DNA from: an uncultured Prevotella sp.
Lineage (GTDB): Bacteria; Bacteroidota; Bacteroidia; Bacteroidales; Bacteroidaceae
Direction: 5' to 3'
NCBI GenBank assembly: GCA_937916405.1
Contig: CALFUF010000110.1
Span: forward strand, 1-14,043
DNA length: 14,043 bases
Below, in pieces: positions 6,658-14,027 of this stretch; positions within the stretch are counted from its first letter, which is position 1, and every line of letters starts with the position of its first letter. The notes beneath the pieces were generated by a model. The model was not told the origin of the DNA, did not search any database, and saw nothing but the letters and a program-made list of their open reading frames with translations. Position numbers and translations under genes: made by a program.

Positions 6658-9416
6658 AATCATTCTTAGAATACGTTGCAGAGGATATCATCAGGAAATA
6701 CGGGCATGACCTGTCTCGTACAGCGATTGTCTTCCCCAACAAGCGTGCCGCACTTTTTATCAATGAGCACCTGGCACGCCTGACAGATCACCCTATCTGG
6801 AGTCCGTCATATATCACTATCAGTGATCTCTTCACCTCTCATACGAAACGTATCATCGCCGACCCCATCAAACTGGTGTGCGACCTTCATCTGTCGTATG
6901 TCGAGTGTACGGGTATTGAGGAGACGCTCGATCATTTCTATGGATGGGGACAGCTGTTGCTCTCCGACTTTGATGATATCGATAAGAATATGGCGGATGC
7001 CGACAGGGTATTTGCCAATCTCCGTGATATCCATGAGCTGGATGATGTCAGTTATCTCACGGAAGAGCAGCGTGCCATCATTAAACAGTTCTTCAGTAAT
7101 TTCTCTGACGACCATAACAGTGAGTTGAAGGAGCGTTTCCTCAAGTTATGGAGTCATTTCGCAGATATCTATCATCACTATAACAAGCGATTGGAACAGC
7201 AGAACCTTGCCTATGAGGGAGCATTATACAGGCAGGTTGCCACTGACGAGAACCTTACGTTCGACTATGACCGTTATCTCTTTGTGGGTTTCAACCTCCT
7301 GCATCAGGTAGAGCGACGACTCTTCAAACGCCTGCGGAAAGAGGGGAAGGCTTTCTTCTATTGGGACTTCGACCATTATTACAAGTCGCAGGAGGCAGGC
7401 TATTACCTGTCACAGTATCTGGATGAGTTCCCTAACGAGCTGGATATCCATGACGATACTATCTTCAACCAGTTCCAGAAACCAAAGCAGATCAGTTATA
7501 TCTCCGCACCTACGGAGAATATCCAGGCTCGTTATGTCAGTACGTGGTTGAGGGAGCGTCAGCGTTATGCGGATGGTAAGCGTACTGCCATCATCCTTTG
7601 TGATGAGCAACTGCTTCCCGTTGTTATCCATTGTATTCCCCAAGAGGTGGAGAAAGTGAATGTCACTACGGGTTATCCCTTGTCTCTCACACCTGCTGCC
7701 TCACTGGTCAACCAGTTGATGGCATTGCAGATAGGAGGCTATCGTCCCCGTCTGATGACAGCGATCTGTCGCCATCCTTATTACAGATTTCTGAACGATG
7801 AGCTGTTGAATAGTTGTGAGAGTTCGGGCATCTTCCAGACGGAACCTGTTCTGCAATGGGTCGCCCGCTTGCTCCGGCATATTGCCCAACAGGCAAACAA
7901 AGAGAATGATGAAGGGCAGACTGCCTCTCTGCGTGATGAGTCCCTATTCCGTATGTACACCCTCATCAACCGTCTGGTGACATTGGTGCATAGTGGTGAC
8001 CTTGCCGTTGACATCACTACCCTGCAACGACTGGTACACCAGCTGATACAGGCAACATCTATCCCCTTCCATGGAGAACCTGCGGAGGGTATTCAGATCA
8101 TGGGGGTATTGGAGTCCCGCAACCTTGACTTCGACCATGTCCTGATGCTGTCGTGTAATGAGGGGAATATGCCGAAAGGTGTCAACGACAGTTCGTTTAT
8201 TCCGCATAGTCTCCGAAAGGCGTATGAGTTGACGACCATCGATCATAAGACTGCCATCTATGCCTATTATTTCCACCGTATCCTGCAACGAGCCTCTGAC
8301 ATCACCTTATTATATAATAATGCGACGGACGACGGACATACAGGGGAGATGAGTCGGTTTATGCTCCAACTGTTGGTGGAGAGCGGACACCCTATCCGTC
8401 AGTATGCCTTGAAGGCAGGACAACAGATCGTCCAAAGGAATGCGGAGTCTATTACGAAGACACCTGCTGTCATGGATATCCTCAGAGAACGTTTTGAGAA
8501 GAAGGCAGACACATACCATGCACTGTTGACACCTACTGCGATAAATACTTATCAGCGTTGTCCGCTGAGTTTCTTCTATCGCTATGTGGGAGGACTGAAG
8601 GAAATGGATGATGAGGAACTGCCTATCGATGACCGTATCTTTGGTGTTGTCTTCCATGCCGCCTCTCAATATCTCTATCAAGAGATGATGAAACAGGGGC
8701 ATCGCATCGAGAAACAACAGATTCAGCAAGTGTTACAATCGAAAGTTGCTGTCGAGATGGCTGTGGATAAGGCGTTCCGTGAACAGATACCTAACAAGAA
8801 GGACTATAGTGGATTGCAACTCATCAATCGTGAGGTGATTATTCATTATGTGCGACAGTTGTTGAAACTCGACCTCCAATTGGCTCCTTTTACTATTTAC
8901 GCCCTGGAGTATGAGGTGATTCATGACTGGACGGTAAAGATGGGTGATACCTCTTTCACTACGACAATAGGTGGAAGTATCGACCGTCTGGATGCTGTAA
9001 CAAAAGACGATCAGGAGTGTATCAGGGTGATAGATTATAAGACTGGAGGTGGAAAATTCACCAGTCTCCCGAATATGATGAGTATTTTCACTTCCAAGTT
9101 GTCTCATAGGGGATATTATCTGCAAACCTTATTATATAGTAGTATCGTCAGGGAAGACCCGCGGTTGAATCAAAATCAACTACCTGTCAGACCTGCCCTG
9201 CTCTTCATCCAGCACTCAGCAGGAGAGAACTATGACCCTACCCTTTGTTTTGGTAATGAACAAATTAAGGATGTCAGACCGCTCATCCCAGATTTCAAGG
9301 ATGAGTTGCAAAAGTGTATTAATAAGATATTCAATCCCGAAAAGCCTTTCTCTCCTGCCGAGGACGAGAAGACTTGTAGGAATTGTCCGTATGCTTCTTT
9401 GTGCGGAAAAGGATAG
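6654..9416 (+). CDS. addB: AddB-like PD-(D/E)XK nuclease subunit with Fe-S cluster motif
   Basis: This is the second subunit of the AddAB double-strand-break resection enzyme. The N-terminal half has the degenerate helicase fold of AddB: TAIVFPNKRAALFINEHL stands where Walker A would be, without a GxxxxGK[ST], and GVLESRNLDFDHV-NEGNMP (484-507) corresponds to helicase motif V. It should therefore bind DNA without being a helicase. The C-terminal nuclease begins near Cys636 (YQRCPLSFFYRY), followed by GVVFHAASQ. The catalytic set is Asp777 (IDRLD), Asp794-Tyr-Lys796 (VIDYKTG), and Gln824 with Tyr828. Cys908, Cys911 and Cys917 at the very end (C-x2-C-x5-C), together with Cys636, match the four-cysteine iron-sulfur arrangement known for AddB. 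The length of 920 residues is normal for Bacteroidota homologues. ATG at 6654 overlaps the addA stop; the stop lies 1 nt from the convergent MFS gene. Confidence 0.9.
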   Translation: MKSFLEYVAEDIIRKYGHDLSRTAIVFPNKRAALFINEHLARLTDHPIWSPSYITISDLFTSHTKRIIADPIKLVCDLHLSYVECTGIEETLDHFYGWGQLLLSDFDDIDKNMADADRVFANLRDIHELDDVSYLTEEQRAIIKQFFSNFSDDHNSELKERFLKLWSHFADIYHHYNKRLEQQNLAYEGALYRQVATDENLTFDYDRYLFVGFNLLHQVERRLFKRLRKEGKAFFYWDFDHYYKSQEAGYYLSQYLDEFPNELDIHDDTIFNQFQKPKQISYISAPTENIQARYVSTWLRERQRYADGKRTAIILCDEQLLPVVIHCIPQEVEKVNVTTGYPLSLTPAASLVNQLMALQIGGYRPRLMTAICRHPYYRFLNDELLNSCESSGIFQTEPVLQWVARLLRHIAQQANKENDEGQTASLRDESLFRMYTLINRLVTLVHSGDLAVDITTLQRLVHQLIQATSIPFHGEPAEGIQIMGVLESRNLDFDHVLMLSCNEGNMPKGVNDSSFIPHSLRKAYELTTIDHKTAIYAYYFHRILQRASDITLLYNNATDDGHTGEMSRFMLQLLVESGHPIRQYALKAGQQIVQRNAESITKTPAVMDILRERFEKKADTYHALLTPTAINTYQRCPLSFFYRYVGGLKEMDDEELPIDDRIFGVVFHAASQYLYQEMMKQGHRIEKQQIQQVLQSKVAVEMAVDKAFREQIPNKKDYSGLQLINREVIIHYVRQLLKLDLQLAPFTIYALEYEVIHDWTVKMGDTSFTTTIGGSIDRLDAVTKDDQECIRVIDYKTGGGKFTSLPNMMSIFTSKLSHRGYYLQTLLYSSIVREDPRLNQNQLPVRPALLFIQHSAGENYDPTLCFGNEQIKDVRPLIPDFKDELQKCINKIFNPEKPFSPAEDEKTCRNCPYASLCGKG

Positions 9417-9417
9417 C

Positions 9418-10596
9418 TTATCGGTTCTTGTGATTTAAGAACCAGTTATGCGTCAGTCCGTTATACATCAACAGGGCTATTGCTGTCAATGCCAACGCTA
9501 CCGTATTCACCTGTTGGGGCAATAGGTCTGTGAGGATATAGGTGCAACCGACACCTAATGTCAGTCCTGTCTCCCACGACAGCATAAAGGTACTCTGGGA
9601 AGTACCACGCTGACAGTGACGACTGAGTTTGACAAAGAACAACAAGAAGCGTGTTCCCACAATACCTGTTGCCATACCGATAAAGGTAGAGGAGATATAG
9701 AAGGCGACAGCGGTATGCTGTGTCATATTAATCAGTAAGGCAGCTGATAAGAGAATCAATCCCGTCACCACCTCACTCTTCAGTTCCGCGTCACGGAACA
9801 TAAACCGCTGAGCAAGTAAGGCAAGCAGGAAACCAGTCATCATCATTCCGAACTCCTCGATGGTATCCATCTGTCCGATACACAGTCCGAGAGCGATGGT
9901 GATCAGCAACAGGTTCAGGAACAGGATGCCACCCGTATCCAACAGGAAACGGTCCATGCTCCATATATGCACATGCTCTTCAGGGGCTCGGAAAGGAAAC
10001 TCCACCATCCGTATCAGCAACAGAGAGGCAATAGCAAGTCCCATTGCCACCATGATAACAACACTGAAACCCCATAGCTGATGGGTCAACAATCCTGTCA
10101 AAGGTCCTAAGGAGAGGGCAAAACGCCCGAACCAAGAGGCACTATGATTTGCCTCCGTCCGCTGGTATGACTCACAGGTGTCTATCACCAGGGTACTGGC
10201 AAGCACCATCTGGGCAAGACCGAACAAGGCTCCCAGGGTGAAACGCTGCAGGAGGATCAGCCAGAACTCCACGAACTCACTCTTCAAGGTGTCGATATAC
10301 CAAAGCAGTCCCTGACAGGCTGTAAGCAGGACTATCGCCCAGAGACATACTTTGTTACGACGATAATGCTGTACGAGGAAGGAGACAAATGGACCTAACA
10401 AGAACAGCCCAAGTGCGAACACACCCATCGACAAGCCCGTCTCTGTCAGCGAGAAGTTCTCTTCCCTACCCAACCATAGCGGTAAGACAGGGATGAGGAT
10501 ATACACTGACATCGACAGCAGCAGATTAGCAATCGCTAACTGCCAGAACTCCCGATGCCAGAGTTTGATATGTACAGGTGTGTTCTGACTGTTCAT
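9418..10596 (-). CDS. MFS transporter, substrate unknown
   Basis: A 392-residue inner-membrane protein of the major facilitator superfamily. It has about 11-12 hydrophobic segments, for example near residues 20-41, 54-75, 82-100, 111-134, 153-169, 172-190, 215-234 and 240-258, and the rest before 385. The loop after the second segment (GPFVSFLVQHYRRNKV) resembles MFS motif A, with Ser where Asp is usual. Large second-half segments and a cytoplasmic-looking HVHIWSMDRF linker near 200 divide it into two six-helix halves. Nothing in the sequence names the substrate. Drug/sugar-efflux-like MFS or a metabolite exporter are possible. Its ATG follows the panB stop with no gap (TAA-ATG), so it is translated from the panB message. 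Its stop faces addB across 1 nt. Confidence 0.85.
   Translation of the reverse strand: MNSQNTPVHIKLWHREFWQLAIANLLLSMSVYILIPVLPLWLGREENFSLTETGLSMGVFALGLFLLGPFVSFLVQHYRRNKVCLWAIVLLTACQGLLWYIDTLKSEFVEFWLILLQRFTLGALFGLAQMVLASTLVIDTCESYQRTEANHSASWFGRFALSLGPLTGLLTHQLWGFSVVIMVAMGLAIASLLLIRMVEFPFRAPEEHVHIWSMDRFLLDTGGILFLNLLLITIALGLCIGQMDTIEEFGMMMTGFLLALLAQRFMFRDAELKSEVVTGLILLSAALLINMTQHTAVAFYISSTFIGMATGIVGTRFLLFFVKLSRHCQRGTSQSTFMLSWETGLTLGVGCTYILTDLLPQQVNTVALALTAIALLMYNGLTHNWFLNHKNR
9423..9443. other. Stem-loop at the convergent addB/MFS junction
   Basis: GGTTCTT (9423-9429) and AAGAACC (9437-9443) form a perfect 7-bp stem with a 7-nt loop. It lies 7 nt after the addB stop and inside the last codons of the MFS gene. 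It is the only hairpin at a junction where convergent transcripts meet without intergenic space. No T-tract follows on either strand, so a classic intrinsic terminator is unlikely. Confidence 0.35.
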
Positions 10597-11418
10597 TTAG
10601 TAGGATTCACTTTCGTTGGGGAAATCACCGCTCTTCACGTCAGTGACATAACTGCCGACGGCATCGGTTATGATCGTGTTCAGGTCGGCATAACGACGGA
10701 GAAAACGGGGTGAGAAGCCTTGTGTCATACCTAACATATCAGCATAGACCAGTACTTGTCCGTCAGTACCGTTACCCGCTCCAATACCGATAGTGGGGAT
10801 ATTGATTTCCTTTGTTACCTCAGCAGCAAGTTTTGCTGGTACTTTCTCTAATGTAACGGAAAAACAGCCGATCTCGGCAAGCAGCTTAGCATCCGACATC
10901 AGTTTGTCGGCTTCCTCTTGTTCTTTAGCACGTACGGCATAGGTACCGAACTTGTTGATACTCTGGGGAGTCAGTCCTAAGTGTCCCATCACAGGAATAC
11001 CTGCGTCCAAGATACGCTTGACGGTATCGGCAATCTCTGCACCACCTTCCAGTTTCAGGGCATCACATCCACTCTCCTTCATGATACGGATAGCATTGCT
11101 GACACCCTCAGCGGCATTCACCTGATAGGAGCCGAAGGGCATATCACATACTACCAAGGCACGTTTGACGGCACGTACTACTGAACGGGCATGGTAAATC
11201 ATCTGGTCTACCGTCATCGGCAGGGTGGTCTGATTACCAACCATCACATTAGAGGCGGAGTCGCCAATCAATATTCCGTCGATACCGGCACGGTCAATAA
11301 TACCGGCTGTCGTATAGTCATACGATGTTAATATGGAGATCTTCTCTCCCTTTTGCTTCATCTCAATAAAACGATGGGTCGTCACTTTTCGTGAGTCACT
11401 GACTAAATAGCCTGCCAT
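10597..11418 (-). CDS. panB: 3-methyl-2-oxobutanoate hydroxymethyltransferase (ketopantoate hydroxymethyltransferase)
   Basis: PanB transfers a hydroxymethyl group from 5,10-methylene-tetrahydrofolate to 2-oxoisovalerate, giving ketopantoate. This is the first committed step towards pantothenate and coenzyme A, in the cytoplasm. The 273-residue protein is of normal length and has the whole TIM-barrel signature: ILTSYDYTTAGIIDRAG at the N-terminus; metal-ligand Asp53 in LIGDS and Asp92 in VVCDMPFGSYQ; LKLEGG with Lys122 and Glu124; GHLGLTPQS (145-153); catalytic Glu191 in VTLEKVPA; and IPTIGIGAG. These correspond to E. coli residues D45, D84, K112, E114 and E181. It is the middle gene of a three-gene unit, 3 nt after the HAD stop and directly abutting the MFS start. 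panC, panD and panE are not in the window, so the rest of the pathway is elsewhere. Confidence 0.97.
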   Translation of the reverse strand: MAGYLVSDSRKVTTHRFIEMKQKGEKISILTSYDYTTAGIIDRAGIDGILIGDSASNVMVGNQTTLPMTVDQMIYHARSVVRAVKRALVVCDMPFGSYQVNAAEGVSNAIRIMKESGCDALKLEGGAEIADTVKRILDAGIPVMGHLGLTPQSINKFGTYAVRAKEQEEADKLMSDAKLLAEIGCFSVTLEKVPAKLAAEVTKEINIPTIGIGAGNGTDGQVLVYADMLGMTQGFSPRFLRRYADLNTIITDAVGSYVTDVKSGDFPNESESY

Positions 11419-11421
11419 ATT

Positions 11422-12045
11422 CTATATTTTAAAGTTAATAAAATCCTTAATTACCTGATCACAAAGCGGAGCTATTGCGTCGGCAGAGTTTGTCGTGGCA
11501 AGTCCGATAACTGTCATGCCTGCTGCCCTACCCGATTTCAGCCCGTTGAAAGAGTCCTCAAAGACCACACACTCTGTTGGTGCAGCACCAAAACGGGCTG
11601 CCGCCTTCAGGTAGCAGTCTGGGTGTGGTTTGGAATACTCAAAGTCTTCAGAAGTGAGAATAGCATCAAACAACCCCGTGAATTCTGGATGTTTACGATA
11701 CACGCTATTCATCTTCACCTGATTGGAACTGGTTACCACAGCAGTCTTGATGTTTTGCTTGTGCAAGTATCCTATAAAGTCTTCAAAACCAGGAATATAT
11801 TGATAATCCATGTCTCGCTCGAAGTCATTCAAACGCTGAGTCAGCAAAGGACGGACAGATTGCAGTTCTCCATTAAACCATTTATCATAGATCTGTTCAA
11901 GGGTCTGTCCTTTGATCTCGTGTTCCAGTCCTGGATGCTCAGGATGAAACTCCCTGCATTGTGCTCCCCAGAACACCGTATATTGCGGTTCTGTGTCGAA
12001 CACCACGCCATCCAAATCAAACAATGCTGTTTTTACCTTATCCAT
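11422..12045 (-). CDS. HAD-superfamily hydrolase, beta-phosphoglucomutase-like
   Basis: A soluble 207-residue haloacid-dehalogenase-type phosphatase or phosphomutase. Motif I is LFDLDGVVFDTE with nucleophile Asp10 and Asp12. Motif II is VVTSSN with Thr105/Ser106. Lys139 in YSKPHPDCY is motif III. FEDSFNGLKSGRAAGM with Glu163-Asp164 is motif IV. The helical insert between Asp12 and about residue 85 is a C1-type cap, and DGVVFDTE/SKPHPD/FEDS are typical of the beta-phosphoglucomutase and phosphoglycolate-phosphatase branch. The exact substrate (sugar phosphate or phosphoglycolate) cannot be read from sequence. An upstream in-frame TTG at 12057 is ruled out because it lies in the -7 box of the promoter; ATG at 12045 follows that box by 9 nt. 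It is the first gene of the unit with panB and the MFS gene. Confidence 0.88.
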   Translation of the reverse strand: MDKVKTALFDLDGVVFDTEPQYTVFWGAQCREFHPEHPGLEHEIKGQTLEQIYDKWFNGELQSVRPLLTQRLNDFERDMDYQYIPGFEDFIGYLHKQNIKTAVVTSSNQVKMNSVYRKHPEFTGLFDAILTSEDFEYSKPHPDCYLKAAARFGAAPTECVVFEDSFNGLKSGRAAGMTVIGLATTNSADAIAPLCDQVIKDFINFKI

Positions 12046-12054
12046 TTCGGGCGA

Positions 12055-12085
12055 CAAAGGTACAACAATTTATGCGAACTGCAAA
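12055..12085 (-). promoter_or_regulatory. Promoter of the HAD-panB-MFS operon
   Basis: On the minus strand TTTG (12085-12082), 19 nt, then TACCTTTG (12062-12055) is a full match to the Bacteroidota -33/-7 promoter. Transcription should start near 12051, giving a leader of only about 6 nt before ATG 12045. The promoter fills the 55-nt gap after the EamA gene, so these three genes form their own transcription unit. Confidence 0.75.
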
Positions 12086-12100
12086 ATTTTTGGAGCAATT

Positions 12101-13021
12101 CTATTCCGAACCGATATACAAGAATACCAATCCCAGCAACATTAAAGCGAGGTCAAGTGCCTTGGCACGCAGGTTCTTCTCATGAAACAGCATCACCCCG
12201 AAAATGAAACTGACAATGACACTACCACGTCTCACCATCGATACGACACTGATCATCGCCTCTGGGATGGAGAGCGAATAGAAATACATGAAGTCGGCTG
12301 CCGACAAAAAGATGCTGACACCAATAATCGCCCATGACCAATGGAAGGGGGTCGTCGTATGATACTTGGGCAACCACATCACCATCAACAGAATGACCAT
12401 CATCACACATTGGTATATCGTGAACCACGACTGTACCATCATACGGTCGAGTCCTACTCCACCCTGTCCTTCGGGTGCCATCAGGTATTTGTCGTATAAT
12501 CCACTGACGGCACCTAATACTGCAGCACCAATGGTCATATAGATCCATTTGTCATGACGGAAGTCAATACCTTCCTTTTTTCCGCTTTTCCTCAACAGGA
12601 AATACGAGAGGATAGCCATCAGGACACCAGCCCACTGCCACCCGTTCAAGCGCTCTCCGAAGACCAACAGGGCACCCACCAGTACCATCACAGGTCTGGT
12701 GGCATTGATTGGTCCTACGATCGTCAACGGCAGGTTCTTCATAGCGAAATACCCGAGTATCCAACTCGACAGCACCAGTATTGCCTTCAATACGATGTAT
12801 TTGTGCATCTCCCATCCACCACTACCTACATGGAAGATACTGTCATCCAGCACATCCGTTGTTCCGCTCAGGATAATCAGTGGAAGGAATATCAAAGAAG
12901 AGAAAAAAGTATTAAAGAAAAGCACGGGCATCACTGCGTTATCCTTCAGTGCCACCTTCTTCAACGTATCATAGCAGCCCAGCAATGCCGCTGACAAAAA
13001 AGCTAATATTAACCAAGTCAT
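12101..13021 (-). CDS. EamA/DMT-family membrane transporter
   Basis: A 306-residue inner-membrane protein of the drug/metabolite transporter superfamily, with two EamA repeats and about ten hydrophobic segments. The first repeat runs from the N-terminus (LILAFLSAALLGCYDTLKKV) to about 145, including PLTIVGPINATRPVMVLVGA and GERLNGWQWAGVLMAI. The second runs from about 158 to the end, including SIPEAMISVVSMVRRGSVIV and a FHEKNLRAKALDLALM segment before the last helix. The repeated pattern of a conserved small/Pro-Ala-rich helix followed by a GE/HE-x-L motif is typical of EamA pairs. The substrate is unknown; relatives export amino acids or other metabolites. Start is ATG at 13021, 40 nt after the truA stop. 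That gap contains no clear TAnnTTTG box, so the gene is probably expressed from the truA promoter. No terminator is seen after it. Confidence 0.87.
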   Translation of the reverse strand: MTWLILAFLSAALLGCYDTLKKVALKDNAVMPVLFFNTFFSSLIFLPLIILSGTTDVLDDSIFHVGSGGWEMHKYIVLKAILVLSSWILGYFAMKNLPLTIVGPINATRPVMVLVGALLVFGERLNGWQWAGVLMAILSYFLLRKSGKKEGIDFRHDKWIYMTIGAAVLGAVSGLYDKYLMAPEGQGGVGLDRMMVQSWFTIYQCVMMVILLMVMWLPKYHTTTPFHWSWAIIGVSIFLSAADFMYFYSLSIPEAMISVVSMVRRGSVIVSFIFGVMLFHEKNLRAKALDLALMLLGLVFLYIGSE

Positions 13022-13061
13022 TTCGTTATCTCATTTTCTCGGAATTTCAAGATTTAGATAT

Positions 13062-13793
13062 TTAGACATATCGAACCTCCTCCAAACACAATGCCAAAGC
13101 CGGCATCGACTCACCTGCCTGTGTCCTTCGTCCTCCTTCAATCACCTCCCTGAACTCGTCGAGGGTCATCCGATGGCGACCAACCTCTATTAATGTTCCT
13201 ACCACAGCACGTACCATATTACGTAGGAAGCGGTTTGCCGTGATCTCGAAATACCACGCATCATCCGCTGTCTGTACCCATTCAGCCTTTATCACATGAC
13301 AAATCGTCGTCTTCACATCACTCCCTGTCTTGCAGAAAGCACCAAAGTCCTCATACTCCATCAGGATACGTGCCGCCTCGTTCATTATGGGGAAGTCGAG
13401 CACATAATGCAGCTCAAGCGAGTAATGGCGCAGGAAAGGGTTTTTCCTTGTGTGGATATAATAATGATAGGTACGGGCAGTTGCCGAGAAACGGGCATGT
13501 AGGTCGTCACTCACCTGCTCTACCCTGCTTACACTGATATCATCAGGCAGAACCCCATTGAGCTTCTTCGTCAACAGGTCTGCGTCAAACACCACCTCCG
13601 TATCGAAGTGTGCTGCCATCTGACGGGCATGCACCCCGGCATCCGTTCTGCCAGCCCCTGTCACACTAATGTCCTCGCGCAACAGCAACGACAAAGCACG
13701 TTGCAGTTCTGCCTGTACCGTATTGCCATTAGGTTGCAGCTGCCACCCATGGTACTCCGTCCCATCGTATGAAAACCACACAAAGTATCTCAT
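13062..13793 (-). CDS. truA: tRNA pseudouridine(38-40) synthase TruA
   Basis: TruA converts uridines 38, 39 and 40 of the anticodon stem-loop of many tRNAs to pseudouridine, in the cytoplasm. The 243-residue protein has the family features in order: YDGTEYHGWQLQPNGNTVQ (9-27); GAGRTDAGVHARQ (46-58) with catalytic Asp51; SATARTYHYYIHTRKNPF; and near the C-terminus ITANRFLRNMVRAVVGTLIEVG, which forms part of the active-site cleft. The length is normal. An upstream in-frame TTG at 13805 lies inside the promoter -7 box, so ATG at 13793 is the start, placed 9 nt after that box. EamA follows 40 nt downstream, and no functional link between the two is evident. Confidence 0.96.
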   Translation of the reverse strand: MRYFVWFSYDGTEYHGWQLQPNGNTVQAELQRALSLLLREDISVTGAGRTDAGVHARQMAAHFDTEVVFDADLLTKKLNGVLPDDISVSRVEQVSDDLHARFSATARTYHYYIHTRKNPFLRHYSLELHYVLDFPIMNEAARILMEYEDFGAFCKTGSDVKTTICHVIKAEWVQTADDAWYFEITANRFLRNMVRAVVGTLIEVGRHRMTLDEFREVIEGGRRTQAGESMPALALCLEEVRYV

Positions 13794-13802
13794 TACAGGG
13801 TG

Positions 13803-13835
13803 CAAAGTTAGTTCAAAAATACGAGATTAACGAAA
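13803..13835 (-). promoter_or_regulatory. truA promoter
   Basis: On the minus strand TAACTTTG (13810-13803) matches the Bacteroidota -7 box. TTTC (13835-13832) stands 21 nt before it as an imperfect -33 element. Transcription should begin near 13799, about 6 nt before ATG 13793. This matches the spacing seen in front of the HAD gene. Confidence 0.6.
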
Positions 13836-13970
13836 CAAACATACAATATTTCGGTTTTCCTTGATGCCGTCTTAGGGTGTGCAATATGAAGAATACGATG
13901 TACCGATGCCTTCGATCACAGTGAGGAATGCCTTCTGTAGGGGTATCCGATTACTGGTGATGGGGTATTA

Positions 13971-14004
13971 GTGCCATCCTTCGAGGGGGAAAGTGGCATC
14001 CTTT
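13971..14004. repeat. Short direct repeat, 22-bp period
   Basis: GTGCCATCCTTC (13971-13982) and GTGGCATCCTTT (13993-14004) agree at 10 of 12 positions and lie 22 bp apart. The inner TGCCA and TGGCA are also inverted complements, so a hairpin is possible. The surrounding 238 bp (13806-14043) holds no ORF of note. The pair is weak evidence on its own. Confidence 0.35.
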
Positions 14005-14009
14005 CAACC

Positions 14010-14027
14010 GTTCGGCTATAGCCGAAC
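14010..14027. repeat. 18-bp perfect palindrome at the right edge
   Basis: GTTCGGCTATAGCCGAAC is a perfect self-complementary sequence. It is nested in a second inverted repeat, CCGTTC (14008-14013) with GAACGG (14032-14037). AGCCG (14020-14024) can alternatively pair with CGGCT (14035-14039). The GC-rich arms stand out in an AT-rich intergenic stretch. No T-tract follows on either strand, so it is not a standard terminator. It may be an interspersed palindromic repeat, a transposon end or an operator for a gene beyond the edge. Confidence 0.6.

Noticed and set aside
11623..12207. 194-codon + strand frame over the HAD gene and EamA end
   Set aside because: It is antisense to two well-supported genes and to their promoter, and the peptide resembles nothing I recognise.
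14010..14027. Right-edge palindrome as a rho-independent terminator
   Set aside because: No T-tract follows the stem on either strand.
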